A stretch of 64,000 nt of DNA from Sorangium cellulosum So0157-2 (lineage in GTDB: Bacteria > Myxococcota_A > Polyangia > Polyangiales > Polyangiaceae): the NCBI RefSeq assembly GCF_000418325.1, contig NC_021658.1:434001-498000 (forward strand), written 5' to 3'. A program made the position numbers and the translations under genes. The notes under the pieces were generated by a model. The model was not told the DNA's origin. It did not search any database and saw nothing but the letters and a program-made list of their open reading frames with translations. Below, one piece after another: positions 1 to 8,349 of the stretch; position 1 is the stretch's first letter; each line of letters begins with the position of its first letter.

Positions 1-2
1 TC

Positions 3-1508
3 GCCTCGTGCGCCCCTCGCGCGCCGGAGGACGAGCGTCACGCCGGCGTGTCGAGCGCGCTCACCGCCGAGGACAGGATCGCTGCTTGCGAACAGGACCC
101 CCGCGTGGTCGCCGGGCTCGTGAGCAGGGAAATTTGCGCAGGCGCTGACATCTTCTTTCGCGAAACTTTCGAGGGCAACGGCCGGACTTGCGGGTCCTGT
201 CATCCTGTCGAAAACAACTTCACGATTGACTTTCCCTTCATCGACGCTCTCCTCGATATCAACCCTTTTGACCCGCTGTTCGTCTACGAGGAAGACGCCG
301 CGCTGACCGACCTCGAGACGTACGAGCTGAAGACGAACGGCCTGATTCGCGAGAACATCGACGGCTTCGACGATCTCGACGGCAAGTACGTGATGCGCGG
401 GGTCCAGCACACGCTCTCGCTGGCGACGACCATCGCGCCGGACCCGGCGCAGGAGGGGGAGGGCATGCCGCTCCAGCGCACGGGCTGGTCGGGCGACGGC
501 GCCCCGGGCAGCGGCTCGCTGCGCGACTTCCTCACCGGGGCGGTCACCCAGCACCTGCCGAAGGATCTCAGCCGTGAGCCGGGGGTCTCGTTCCGGCTCC
601 CCACCGAGCAGGAGCTCGACCTCACCCTGGCCTACCAGCTGAGCCTGGGGCGGACGAACGAGCTCGACCTCACGCGGGTGAAGCTCACCGACCCCGAGGC
701 GAACGAGGGGCGGCTGGCGTTCCTGGATCCGCAGCGGGGCCGCTGCAACGTGTGCCACTCCAACGCGGGCGCGAACCACCTGGACACGGGGCGGAACCGC
801 AACCTGGACACGGGGGCCCGGAAGGCGCCGGGGACCGGCAGCTCCCCGGGGGCGTTCGACGGCGGGTTCGGGGGCGTCGGGCTCCCGGCGCCCAACATCG
901 ACGTCCTCGGCCGCAATATCCTCGACGGGTACGGCGACGGCACGTTCAACACCCCGCCCATCATCGAGGCCGTGGACACGCCGCCGTTCTTCCACTCGAA
1001 CGCCTTCGGGAACGACATCGAGGCCGCGGTCTCTTTCTACACCAGGGAGGACTTCAAGGGCTCGCCGGCTGGCCGGGAGCTGGAGGCGCGGTTCGGCACC
1101 CCGATCCAGTTCCCCGACGCCGACATCGTCACGATGGGGCGCTTGCTCCGCGTCCTGAACGCCGCGTTCAACCTCGACCTCGCGAAGCAGCGCCTGCAGG
1201 CCGCCCGGACGCTCGCGCGCCAGTTCCACGACACCCGCGACGACGTCCAGAAGCGCCTGATGGAGCTGGCCGAGGTCGAGATCGACGACGCGACGCAGGT
1301 CCTCAGCGTCGCCGGCACGCCGCTGCACCCGGTCTCGCGGTACCGCCTCCGGCAGGCGAAGACCGAGATCGCGGCGGGCCTCTCGGCGGCAGGATGGTCG
1401 GCGCGCGAGAGCCGGATCTCGATCGCGCTCCTGCGCGTCCAGAATGCGCGCGACGAGTTCGGCTCGAACATCACCTACCGGCTCGGCCAGGGCAACCTCA
1501 TGTACTAG
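3..1508 (+). CDS. Di-heme cytochrome c peroxidase / MauG-like lipoprotein (5' partial)
   Basis: Exported di-heme c-type cytochrome of the MauG / bacterial cytochrome c peroxidase type. The frame is open to the left edge. Its first visible residues read Ala-Ser-Cys-Ala-Pro, which fits a lipobox cysteine at codon 9-11, so the signal peptide probably lies outside the window and the GTG at 48 is unlikely to be the true start. Numbered from that GTG, heme motifs CGSCH (48-52) and CNVCH (233-237) are present. The block beginning TPPFFHSNAF (about 311) matches the late conserved segment of the family. It probably acts in the periplasm or outer membrane on peroxide or a protein substrate; the substrate cannot be told. 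A 218-base gap with no recognisable gene separates it from the ABC pair. Confidence 0.85.
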   Translation, partial: ASCAPRAPEDERHAGVSSALTAEDRIAACEQDPRVVAGLVSREICAGADIFFRETFEGNGRTCGSCHPVENNFTIDFPFIDALLDINPFDPLFVYEEDAALTDLETYELKTNGLIRENIDGFDDLDGKYVMRGVQHTLSLATTIAPDPAQEGEGMPLQRTGWSGDGAPGSGSLRDFLTGAVTQHLPKDLSREPGVSFRLPTEQELDLTLAYQLSLGRTNELDLTRVKLTDPEANEGRLAFLDPQRGRCNVCHSNAGANHLDTGRNRNLDTGARKAPGTGSSPGAFDGGFGGVGLPAPNIDVLGRNILDGYGDGTFNTPPIIEAVDTPPFFHSNAFGNDIEAAVSFYTREDFKGSPAGRELEARFGTPIQFPDADIVTMGRLLRVLNAAFNLDLAKQRLQAARTLARQFHDTRDDVQKRLMELAEVEIDDATQVLSVAGTPLHPVSRYRLRQAKTEIAAGLSAAGWSARESRISIALLRVQNARDEFGSNITYRLGQGNLMY

Positions 1509-1726
1509 CGGCGCCCCGGCGAAGGAGACCACGACCGCCAGGCCGCCGAGGCTGCCGAGAGGCGAGCTCTCTCGGACATCCTGGCGTCCTTGGCAGCCCG
1601 GCGATCCTCCCACGTTCGCCGCTGCACAAGCGCCGCCGCTCCGCGCGCGTCAGCCGCTGGCCAACGCCGCGCGAGCCGGTAGGTTACGGGCCCCGGCGCG
1701 GCCGGTCTGCCAGGTGCCCTGCTCTG

Positions 1727-3676
1727 ATGTCGTCCGGTTCACGTTCTGATCGCGGCGCGCTCCCCGCGCCCGAAGCGGCGCGCCCCCGCGGCGGGCGCTC
1801 GCTCCTCCTGCGGCTCCTCGGGCTGAGCTGGGCGTACCGGGGGCGGGTCGCGCGCGTGCTCGGCTACCAGATCGTCCTGCTCTCGCTGGGGCTCGCGGGG
1901 CTCGGCCTGACCGGGCTCGCCATCGACATCCTCCGCCACCGGCTCGATCCGTCGATCCGCGCGCCCGCGCTGCCGCTCGGCGTGGGCCGGCTGGTCGACG
2001 TGGAGCGGGAGCCCATGGCCGCGGTCCTCTCGATCGGCGGCGCCATCCTCGCCATGGCGGCCGCCCGCGCGGTGCTCAACTACGGGTACGCGCTGTCGGT
2101 GGGCCACCTCGTCCACATGGAGATCGTCCCGGATCTCCGCGCGCGGGTGTACGACAAGCTCCAGCGGCTGAGCTTCCGGTTCTTCGACGCCAACACGAGC
2201 GGCTCGCTCATCAACCGCGTCACCGGCGACGTGCAGCTCGTGCGCTCGTTCGTGGACGGCGTGCTGCTGCAGAGCGTCATCATGGTCCTGTCGCTCGGCG
2301 TGTACGTCGCGTACATGCTCCACACGCACGCCCTGCTGACCGTCGTGTGCCTCGCGCCGACGCCGCTGCTCTGGATCGCGAGCACGCTCTTCGCCCGCTG
2401 GGTGCGGCCCGCCTACCTGCAGAACCGCGAGCTCGTCGACCGCATGGTCCTGAGCTTCAGCGAGGGGCTGCAGGGGATCCAGGTCATCAAGGGGCTCGGG
2501 CGAGAGCGCGAGGCCCACCGCCGCTTCGACGAGCGGAACCGCGAGGTGCGCGAGCAGCAGCAGGGCACGTTCCGGAAGGTGAGCGTTCTCAGCCCGACCA
2601 TCGACCTGCTCGGGCAGCTGAGCCTCGTCCTCCTGCTCGGCATGGGCGGGCTGCTCGTCACGCGCGACCGGATCACGCTCGGGCAGCTCGTGGTGTTCGC
2701 CGGCATCCTGCAGCAGTTCTCCGGGCAGATCGCGAGCATGGCGACGATCGTCAACACCGCGCAGCAGAGCTTCATCGGCGCGCGGCGCGTCTTCGAGGTG
2801 CTCGACACCCCCGTCGAGATCGCGAGCCCCGAGGCGCCCGAGCGCCCCGCCCGCGCGGAGGGGCGCCTCGTGTTCGAGCGCGTCACGTTCGGGTACGACC
2901 CGGGGAGGCCCGTGCTCCACGGCGTCGACCTCGACGTCGCGCCCGGGCAGTTCGTCGCCGTGATCGGCCCGACCGGCGCGGGCAAGAGCACGCTGCTCAG
3001 CCTGATCCCGCGCTTCTACGATCCGACCTCCGGGCGCGTCCTGCTCGACGGCGTCGACCTCCGGCGGCACGACCTCGACCTGATCCGCCGGCGCATGGGG
3101 GTCGTCTTCCAGGACAACTTCCTCTTCAGCAACACGGTGGCGGCCAACATCGCGTTCGGCGCCCCGCACGCGACGCGGGAGCAGATCGAGCGCGCCGCGG
3201 TCGTCGCCCGCGCCCACGAGTTCATCCGGGAGCTGCCCGAGGGCTACGACACCGAGCTCAGCGAGTCGGCGGTCAACCTCTCGGGCGGCCAGCGGCAGCG
3301 GCTCGCCATCGCGCGCGCCGTGCTGCTCGACCCGCCGCTGCTCCTGCTCGACGACCCGACGGCCGCGGTGGACGCGCGCACCGAGCGCGAGATCCTCGAC
3401 GCGATCCTCAGCGCGACCCGGGGGCGGACGACGATCATGGCCACGCACCGGGCCCACCTGCTCCGCCGCGCCGACCAGGTGATCGTGCTCGACCGGGGCC
3501 GCGTCGTCGAGCGGGGGACCCACGAGGAGCTGCTCCGGGCGCGCGGCCACTACGCGCGCGCGCTGTCGCTGCACGACGCGCACGCCGCCGCCGCGCGGGC
3601 GGACGAGAGCCCGTCGCCGCCTTCGCGGCGCGGCGCGCGCCCCGCGGCGCCGGGCCCGGCCGAGGAGCCGGCGTGA
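1727..3676 (+). CDS. ABC exporter half-transporter, degenerate Walker B subunit
   Basis: Type I ABC exporter half (649 aa): an N-terminal six-helix transmembrane domain (about 35-340) fused to a nucleotide-binding domain. Walker A GPTGAGKST starts at 414, the signature LSGGQ is at 518-522, and the H-loop His lies in ATHRAHL. Walker B ends LLLLDD (542-543), so the catalytic Glu is Asp. Its neighbour has a normal Walker B but an altered signature, the classic asymmetric heterodimer arrangement (as in TM287/288 or BmrCD). ATG 1727 is chosen because a longer upstream extension is only Arg/Pro-rich low complexity overlapping the previous gene. The stop overlaps the next start by four bases, so the two are co-translated. 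Substrate unknown; multidrug or lipid export is likely for the family. Confidence 0.93.
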   Translation: MSSGSRSDRGALPAPEAARPRGGRSLLLRLLGLSWAYRGRVARVLGYQIVLLSLGLAGLGLTGLAIDILRHRLDPSIRAPALPLGVGRLVDVEREPMAAVLSIGGAILAMAAARAVLNYGYALSVGHLVHMEIVPDLRARVYDKLQRLSFRFFDANTSGSLINRVTGDVQLVRSFVDGVLLQSVIMVLSLGVYVAYMLHTHALLTVVCLAPTPLLWIASTLFARWVRPAYLQNRELVDRMVLSFSEGLQGIQVIKGLGREREAHRRFDERNREVREQQQGTFRKVSVLSPTIDLLGQLSLVLLLGMGGLLVTRDRITLGQLVVFAGILQQFSGQIASMATIVNTAQQSFIGARRVFEVLDTPVEIASPEAPERPARAEGRLVFERVTFGYDPGRPVLHGVDLDVAPGQFVAVIGPTGAGKSTLLSLIPRFYDPTSGRVLLDGVDLRRHDLDLIRRRMGVVFQDNFLFSNTVAANIAFGAPHATREQIERAAVVARAHEFIRELPEGYDTELSESAVNLSGGQRQRLAIARAVLLDPPLLLLDDPTAAVDARTEREILDAILSATRGRTTIMATHRAHLLRRADQVIVLDRGRVVERGTHEELLRARGHYARALSLHDAHAAAARADESPSPPSRRGARPAAPGPAEEPA

Positions 3677-5547
3677 GCCGCGCCGGCGAGGCGACGCGCC
3701 GCGCCACGAAGGCGGCGGCGGGGCCGGCGCGCGCCGCGGCCGAGCCGGCGCCGATCGACGTGCGCCTCGGCCTGTCGCGCGCCGCGATCGAGGACGAGCG
3801 GGACCACGCCCACGGCCGGCTCGATCTCGGGCTCGTGCGGCGCGTGTTCACGTTCACACGCCCGTACGCGAGGAAGCGCAACGCGCTCTTCGCGCTCGTC
3901 GTGGTGCGGTCGATCCAGCTCCCGCTCCTCACCTGGGCGGTCGGCGCCATCATCAGCGGCCCGGTGGCCCGGCGCGACGCGCGCGCCGCGCTGCTCTCCG
4001 TCCTCGGCTTCGGGGCGTTCGCGCTGCTCACGGCGGTGGTCTTCCACTTCCGCTCGCGCCTCGCGCTCGAGCTCGGGGAGGCCGTGGTGTTCGACATGCG
4101 CGATCGGCTGGAAAGGCACCTCTTGCGCATGCCGATGAGCTTCTTCGTGAAGACGAAGGTGGGGCGCCTCATCGGCCGCATGACCTCCGACATCGACGCC
4201 ATCCGGGTGGCGGTGCAGGACGTCGTGTTCGTGAGCACGGTGCAGCTCGGCACGATGGCGGTGGCGATGGCGCTGATGGCCCGCGCGCACTGGCCGCTCT
4301 TCCTCGTGGTGGCGGCGATGGTCCCCGTCTTCTGGGGGCTGATCGTCTATTTCCACAAGCGCCTCGGGGCCGCGCACCAGCGCGCGCAGGAGAGCTTCAC
4401 TCGGGTCACGGCGACGCTCGCCGAGTCGGTCACGGGGGTGCGCGTGACGCAGGGCTTCGTGCGGCAGGACATCAACGGAGGGCTCTTCCGGGCGCTGATC
4501 TTCGATCACTCGCGCTACAACATGGATGCGGCGCGCCACTCGGCCGCTTTCCTCCCGCTCCTCGAGTTCAACGGGCAGCTGTTCCTGGCCGTGCTCGTGG
4601 TCGTCGGCGGTTATCAGGCCCTGCACGGCGCGATCGAGCTCAGCGTGCTCGTGGAGTTCTTCTTCCTCGCGAACCTGCTGTTCAACCCGATCCCGGTCCT
4701 GGGCAACCAGTACAACCAGGCCCTGACGGCGATGGCGGGGGCCGAGCGGCTCTTCCGCGTGCTCGACGCCGAGCCTGACTGGCCCGACGAGGGCGGCCTC
4801 CCGGCGCTGCCGCCGGCGCGCGGCCGGGTCGTCTTCCAGGGGGTGAGCTTCGCGTACGAGCCGGGCAAGCCGGTGCTCCACGGGGTCGATCTCGTCGCCG
4901 AGCCGGGCCAGATGATCGCGCTGGTCGGGCACACGGGCAGCGGCAAGACCTCGATCCTGAACCTGCTGGCGAAGCTGTACCTGCCGACGGCGGGGTCGAT
5001 CACCGTCGACGGGCACGATCTGGCGGCGACGTCGTCGGCGTCGCTGCGCGCGCAGCTCGGGCTGGTCTTGCAGAGCAACTTCCTCTTCAGCGGCACGGTG
5101 CTCGACAACGTGCGCATGGGGAACCCGGCGGCGACCGACGCCGAGATCCGCGACGCGGCGCGGGACCTCGACGTGCTCGACCTCTTGGACGCGCTGCCGG
5201 AGGGCCTCCGCACCGAGGTGGGCGAGCGGGGGACGGGGCTGTCGCTGGGGCAGCGGCAGATCGTGTGCTTCCTGCGGGCGATGGTCGCGCATCCGCGCAT
5301 CGTGCTGCTCGACGAGGCGACGAGCTCGGTGGACGCGCTGACCGAGGCCCGGCTGCAGGCGGCGCTCGGGCGGCTCCTGCGCGGGCGGACGAGCTTCGTT
5401 GTTGCGCACCGGCTGAGCACGATCCGGCACGCGGATCGGGTCGTGGTGCTCGACCACGGGCGGGTCGTGGAGCAGGGGACGCACGCGGAGCTGCTCGCCC
5501 GAGGGGGGGTGTTCGCGGCGCTCCATCGCGAGGGGACGGGCCCCTGA
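3673..5547 (+). CDS. ABC exporter half-transporter, catalytic Walker B subunit
   Basis: Second half of the exporter (624 aa), starting at a GTG inside the GTGA overlap with the previous gene. After an Ala-rich N-terminal tail of about 45 residues come the transmembrane helices (about 60-340) and the nucleotide-binding domain. Walker A GHTGSGKT is at 419-426, the altered signature LSLGQ at 523-527, a full Walker B IVLLDE at 543-548, and the H-loop in VAHRLST. Paired with the upstream subunit, the canonical ATP site would combine this Walker A/B with the partner's LSGGQ. The other site would be degenerate. The gene is followed by a convergent Ohr gene after about 58 bases. Confidence 0.93.
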   Translation: MSRAGEATRRATKAAAGPARAAAEPAPIDVRLGLSRAAIEDERDHAHGRLDLGLVRRVFTFTRPYARKRNALFALVVVRSIQLPLLTWAVGAIISGPVARRDARAALLSVLGFGAFALLTAVVFHFRSRLALELGEAVVFDMRDRLERHLLRMPMSFFVKTKVGRLIGRMTSDIDAIRVAVQDVVFVSTVQLGTMAVAMALMARAHWPLFLVVAAMVPVFWGLIVYFHKRLGAAHQRAQESFTRVTATLAESVTGVRVTQGFVRQDINGGLFRALIFDHSRYNMDAARHSAAFLPLLEFNGQLFLAVLVVVGGYQALHGAIELSVLVEFFFLANLLFNPIPVLGNQYNQALTAMAGAERLFRVLDAEPDWPDEGGLPALPPARGRVVFQGVSFAYEPGKPVLHGVDLVAEPGQMIALVGHTGSGKTSILNLLAKLYLPTAGSITVDGHDLAATSSASLRAQLGLVLQSNFLFSGTVLDNVRMGNPAATDAEIRDAARDLDVLDLLDALPEGLRTEVGERGTGLSLGQRQIVCFLRAMVAHPRIVLLDEATSSVDALTEARLQAALGRLLRGRTSFVVAHRLSTIRHADRVVVLDHGRVVEQGTHAELLARGGVFAALHREGTGP

Positions 5548-5605
5548 GCGGTGGTCTAGAGATGCAGGGGATGCCGCTCCGACGTGGGAGGGCGATCGTC
5601 GTCGA

Positions 5606-6031
5606 TCAGGCGACTTCCAATCGGACGGCGACGTTGTTGCGGGTGGCGTTCGAGTAGGGGCAAACCTGGTGCGCCTTCTCGACCAGCTGCTCGGCTTGCG
5701 AACGCTCGATGCCCGGCAGCGAGATGCGCAGGCCGATGTCGAGGCCAAAGCCGCCCTCGGAGCGGGGGCCGATGCCGACCGTCGCCGTCACCGTGGCCTC
5801 GGCGGGGATCCGCGCCTTTTCCTGCGCGGCCACGAACTTCAACGCACCGAGGAAGCAGGCGGCGTAACCCGCCGCGAAGAGCTGCTCCGGGTTGTTCCCC
5901 TCGCCGCCGGCGCCGCCAAGCTCCTTCGGCGTCGAGAGCTTCACGTCGAGGGCACCGTCCGCGGTCTTGGCCCGGCCGTCGCGGCCGCCCTGAGCAGTGG
6001 CTTGGGTCGTGTACTTCACGTCAACAGGCAT
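5606..6031 (-). CDS. ohr: Organic hydroperoxide resistance protein (Ohr/OsmC family)
   Basis: Small cytoplasmic thiol peroxidase (141 aa, normal length for the family) that reduces organic hydroperoxides with a lipoylated or dithiol donor. The two redox cysteines are visible: Cys59 in [10 protein letters not shown] and Cys124 in [12 protein letters not shown], the latter a block typical of Ohr rather than OsmC. The [15 protein letters not shown] stretch supplies the conserved Glu near the reactive Cys. No MarR-type OhrR lies beside it; only a TetR C-terminal scrap is found on the other strand. Convergent with the ABC operon. Confidence 0.92.
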   Translation of the reverse strand: MPVDVKYTTQATAQGGRDGRAKTADGALDVKLSTPKELGGAGGEGNNPEQLFAAGYAACFLGALKFVAAQEKARIPAEATVTATVGIGPRSEGGFGLDIGLRISLPGIERSQAEQLVEKAHQVCPYSNATRNNVAVRLEVA

Positions 6032-6144
6032 CGGAGCGCTCCTTTCGTGACGACAGGCCCGGGCACGGAAGAACCACCCCCGCGGGGGCAGGGCCCGGCC
6101 AAGACCGCCGTTCGGATACGCTCCCCATACTGCTCAACCTCACC

Positions 6145-6372
6145 GTGCGCAACGAAGGAGGCGATCGCTCGGGCGCGCGGCGCGCAGCTCAGGGGCCCGT
6201 CCAGGCGTACTCCAGCGCGGAGACCGCCGCCGCGATCACGTCCTTCATCATGGGCGCCATGCTCCAGCTCGGGATCGACGCCGGCGCGTTCGACTTCCAC
6301 CACGTGTCGGGCGAGCTCGATCGGTGGCTCGCCCCCCCGCCCGGCAAACCGGCGCGCGGCCGGAAGGCCTGA
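6145..6372 (+). pseudogene. TetR regulator C-terminal remnant
   Basis: A short frame from a GTG at 6145 ends at 6372. Its last 50 residues (TAAAITSFIMGAMLQLGIDAG, then FDFHHVSGELDRWLAPP) look like the C-terminal ligand-binding helices of TetR/AcrR regulators, where a helix plus GLxLQ-type segment is followed by a short last helix. No helix-turn-helix DNA-binding region is found upstream in any frame, so this is probably the surviving tail of a deleted regulator gene. It could also be an unrelated small protein. The rest of the 6032-6795 gap shows nothing recognisable. Confidence 0.35.
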
Positions 6373-6795
6373 TCGCAGCGCAGGAGCCGCGATCCGCCGC
6401 CTCGGCGCAGCGAACGCACGTCGCGATCGTGCGCCGCGATACCACTCGGCGCGCGATGGGCGCATTCTGCAGAAGTCTCGTTGGAGAGGAATCGGGGAGA
6501 TCGAGCGATCAGGCGCTCGCCTGCGCCGACCCTCTCGACCCTCTCCATCGGACAGGTGCGCTGTGCCTTGGGTGCGCGCCGTGAAAAACGACGGGCCACG
6601 CGCGATCGCGTGAAGGATCGACGGGCCCGTCGTCATTCATGAGGTCGCGACGCGAGCGACGACTCGGCACGTTCCGCGGGTCGCGCGCGCTCGAACGCGC
6701 TCGAAACCATGGATGTCGATGGCGAACGGTAATTTTCTTAGGGGCGTGTCGCGCCCCGCGCTGAGGGTGGGTCGAGGGTGACAGGTGCTGGGGCG

Positions 6796-8349
6796 ATGAA
6801 ACGTCGTCGTTTTCTTCAGTCCGGGGCGGCGCTCGGCGCGATGGCCGCGGCGGGCACGCTCTTCCGGAGCTCGAGGGCCGGAGCGGCCTTCGGGGAGACC
6901 CCGGAGCCGTACCGGCAGATCGGGCTCCCGCCCGAGCTCCGCGCCGAGAACATCCTGGAGGTCTTCCTGTACGGCGGGCTGACCACGTGGGAGACGTTCT
7001 ATGGAGTCGAGGCGTACGGGCGCCCCGACGATCCGAACCCGGACCTGCGGGGCACGCAGCTCCACACCTTCTACAACCCCGCCGCGCCGGAGAGCTCGCT
7101 GCTCTCCTCCGTGCTCTCGGAGTGCGGGCTCGCGGCGGGCGACCTCGGGCTGGTCCCCTTCGCCCGCGACGCGCTCGGGATGAACGTGAGCCTCGGGCCG
7201 CTCCTCGCCCCGCTGATCGCCCGCAAGGACGTCCTCGATCGCATGCGCGTCGTCGTGACCCGGCACGATCTGGAGCCGCACGAGGCCGCCATTCCCTACG
7301 CGCTGTGCGGCCGCGCGCTCGGCTCGCCGCAGATGGCGTGCCTCGGCGCCCACGTGCAGCGCCACGCGATGGAGCACGGCGATCCGGGGCGCGCCGCCCC
7401 CTACGCCTACACGTTCACGGACCTCGGCATCCCCGGCGACAACCTGCAGGCGTCGCTCGCGACAGGGCTCCACCCCGCGACGGCGCGGCCGCTGCTCCTC
7501 CGCGCGAGCAGCGAGGAGTTCCTGGGGCTCTTGAAGCGGCCGAAGGTCGGCGCGGCGCCCGAGCGGGCGGCGTTCGACGGCCTCCTGTCGCGCTACGTCG
7601 ACCAGTACCGCGACCGGGTGAGGTACAGGCGCGAGGGCGATCCGCTCCGCGCCTCGCGGCTGTCGGAGCTGAGCCAGACGATCCGCGCCGTCGCGAGCGC
7701 GCACGAGCTCGACGCGGTGCTCGACAGCGCGCTGTTCGAGCAGACGGTGACCGCCCTCTGCGGCATGGAGAACATCAACGCCCCGGCCATCTGCCTGCGG
7801 GTCATCGCGCACCTGCTCACGCACCCGGCGGCGCCGGCGCGCTACTGCTGCTTCATCGATCCGGGGCTCGTCATGGCGGACGGCGGCGGCGGTTACGACA
7901 CCCACGCCGAGACGTGCCGCACGCAGGCGATGAACCTCGGCAACACGCTCACCGAGCTCCTGTCGCACGTCCGGCGCCCGGACGAGCAGGGGCCCGAGGC
8001 CGAGGGGAAGCTCGACCTCGACCGGACCCTCGTCATCCTCAACATGGAGTTCGGCCGCTCTCCGGGCGCGCAGAACGAGCTCGGCCGCAACCACTGGCCC
8101 TACGGCTACGTCACGGTGTACCTCGGCGGCCCCATCCGCGAGAAGCAGCGCGGCATCTACGGGGCCATCGGGCCGGACGGGCGCGCGACGACGTTCGTGA
8201 AGCCGCCGGAGCAGCGGATCGCCGCGCTGCTCGCGCTCGGGATCTGGCCGTTCGCCCAGGAGGGCTTCGGCGTGAGCGACGTCGAGGGGACGCGCAACGA
8301 GGGCGAGTCCGCGGAGGCGGCGCTCGCCAGGGTGCTCGGGCACGGATGA
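6796..8349 (+). CDS. DUF1501 family protein with Tat signal
   Basis: Exported protein of the DUF1501 (sulfatase-like fold) family, 517 aa. ATG 6796 is chosen because it opens directly into a Tat leader MKRRRFLQSG followed by an Ala-rich hydrophobic stretch; an upstream GTG at 6778 would add six residues. The body contains typical family blocks: an early LYGG segment, a GGGYDTHAET metal-site-like segment (about 367), and a late segment RNHWPYGYVT (about 433). DUF1501 genes are known mainly beside DUF1549/DUF1553 genes in planctomycetes and myxobacteria, and the next gene here is of that kind, overlapping by four bases (ATGA). The biochemical role of the pair is not established. Confidence 0.85.
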   Translation: MKRRRFLQSGAALGAMAAAGTLFRSSRAGAAFGETPEPYRQIGLPPELRAENILEVFLYGGLTTWETFYGVEAYGRPDDPNPDLRGTQLHTFYNPAAPESSLLSSVLSECGLAAGDLGLVPFARDALGMNVSLGPLLAPLIARKDVLDRMRVVVTRHDLEPHEAAIPYALCGRALGSPQMACLGAHVQRHAMEHGDPGRAAPYAYTFTDLGIPGDNLQASLATGLHPATARPLLLRASSEEFLGLLKRPKVGAAPERAAFDGLLSRYVDQYRDRVRYRREGDPLRASRLSELSQTIRAVASAHELDAVLDSALFEQTVTALCGMENINAPAICLRVIAHLLTHPAAPARYCCFIDPGLVMADGGGGYDTHAETCRTQAMNLGNTLTELLSHVRRPDEQGPEAEGKLDLDRTLVILNMEFGRSPGAQNELGRNHWPYGYVTVYLGGPIREKQRGIYGAIGPDGRATTFVKPPEQRIAALLALGIWPFAQEGFGVSDVEGTRNEGESAEAALARVLGHG

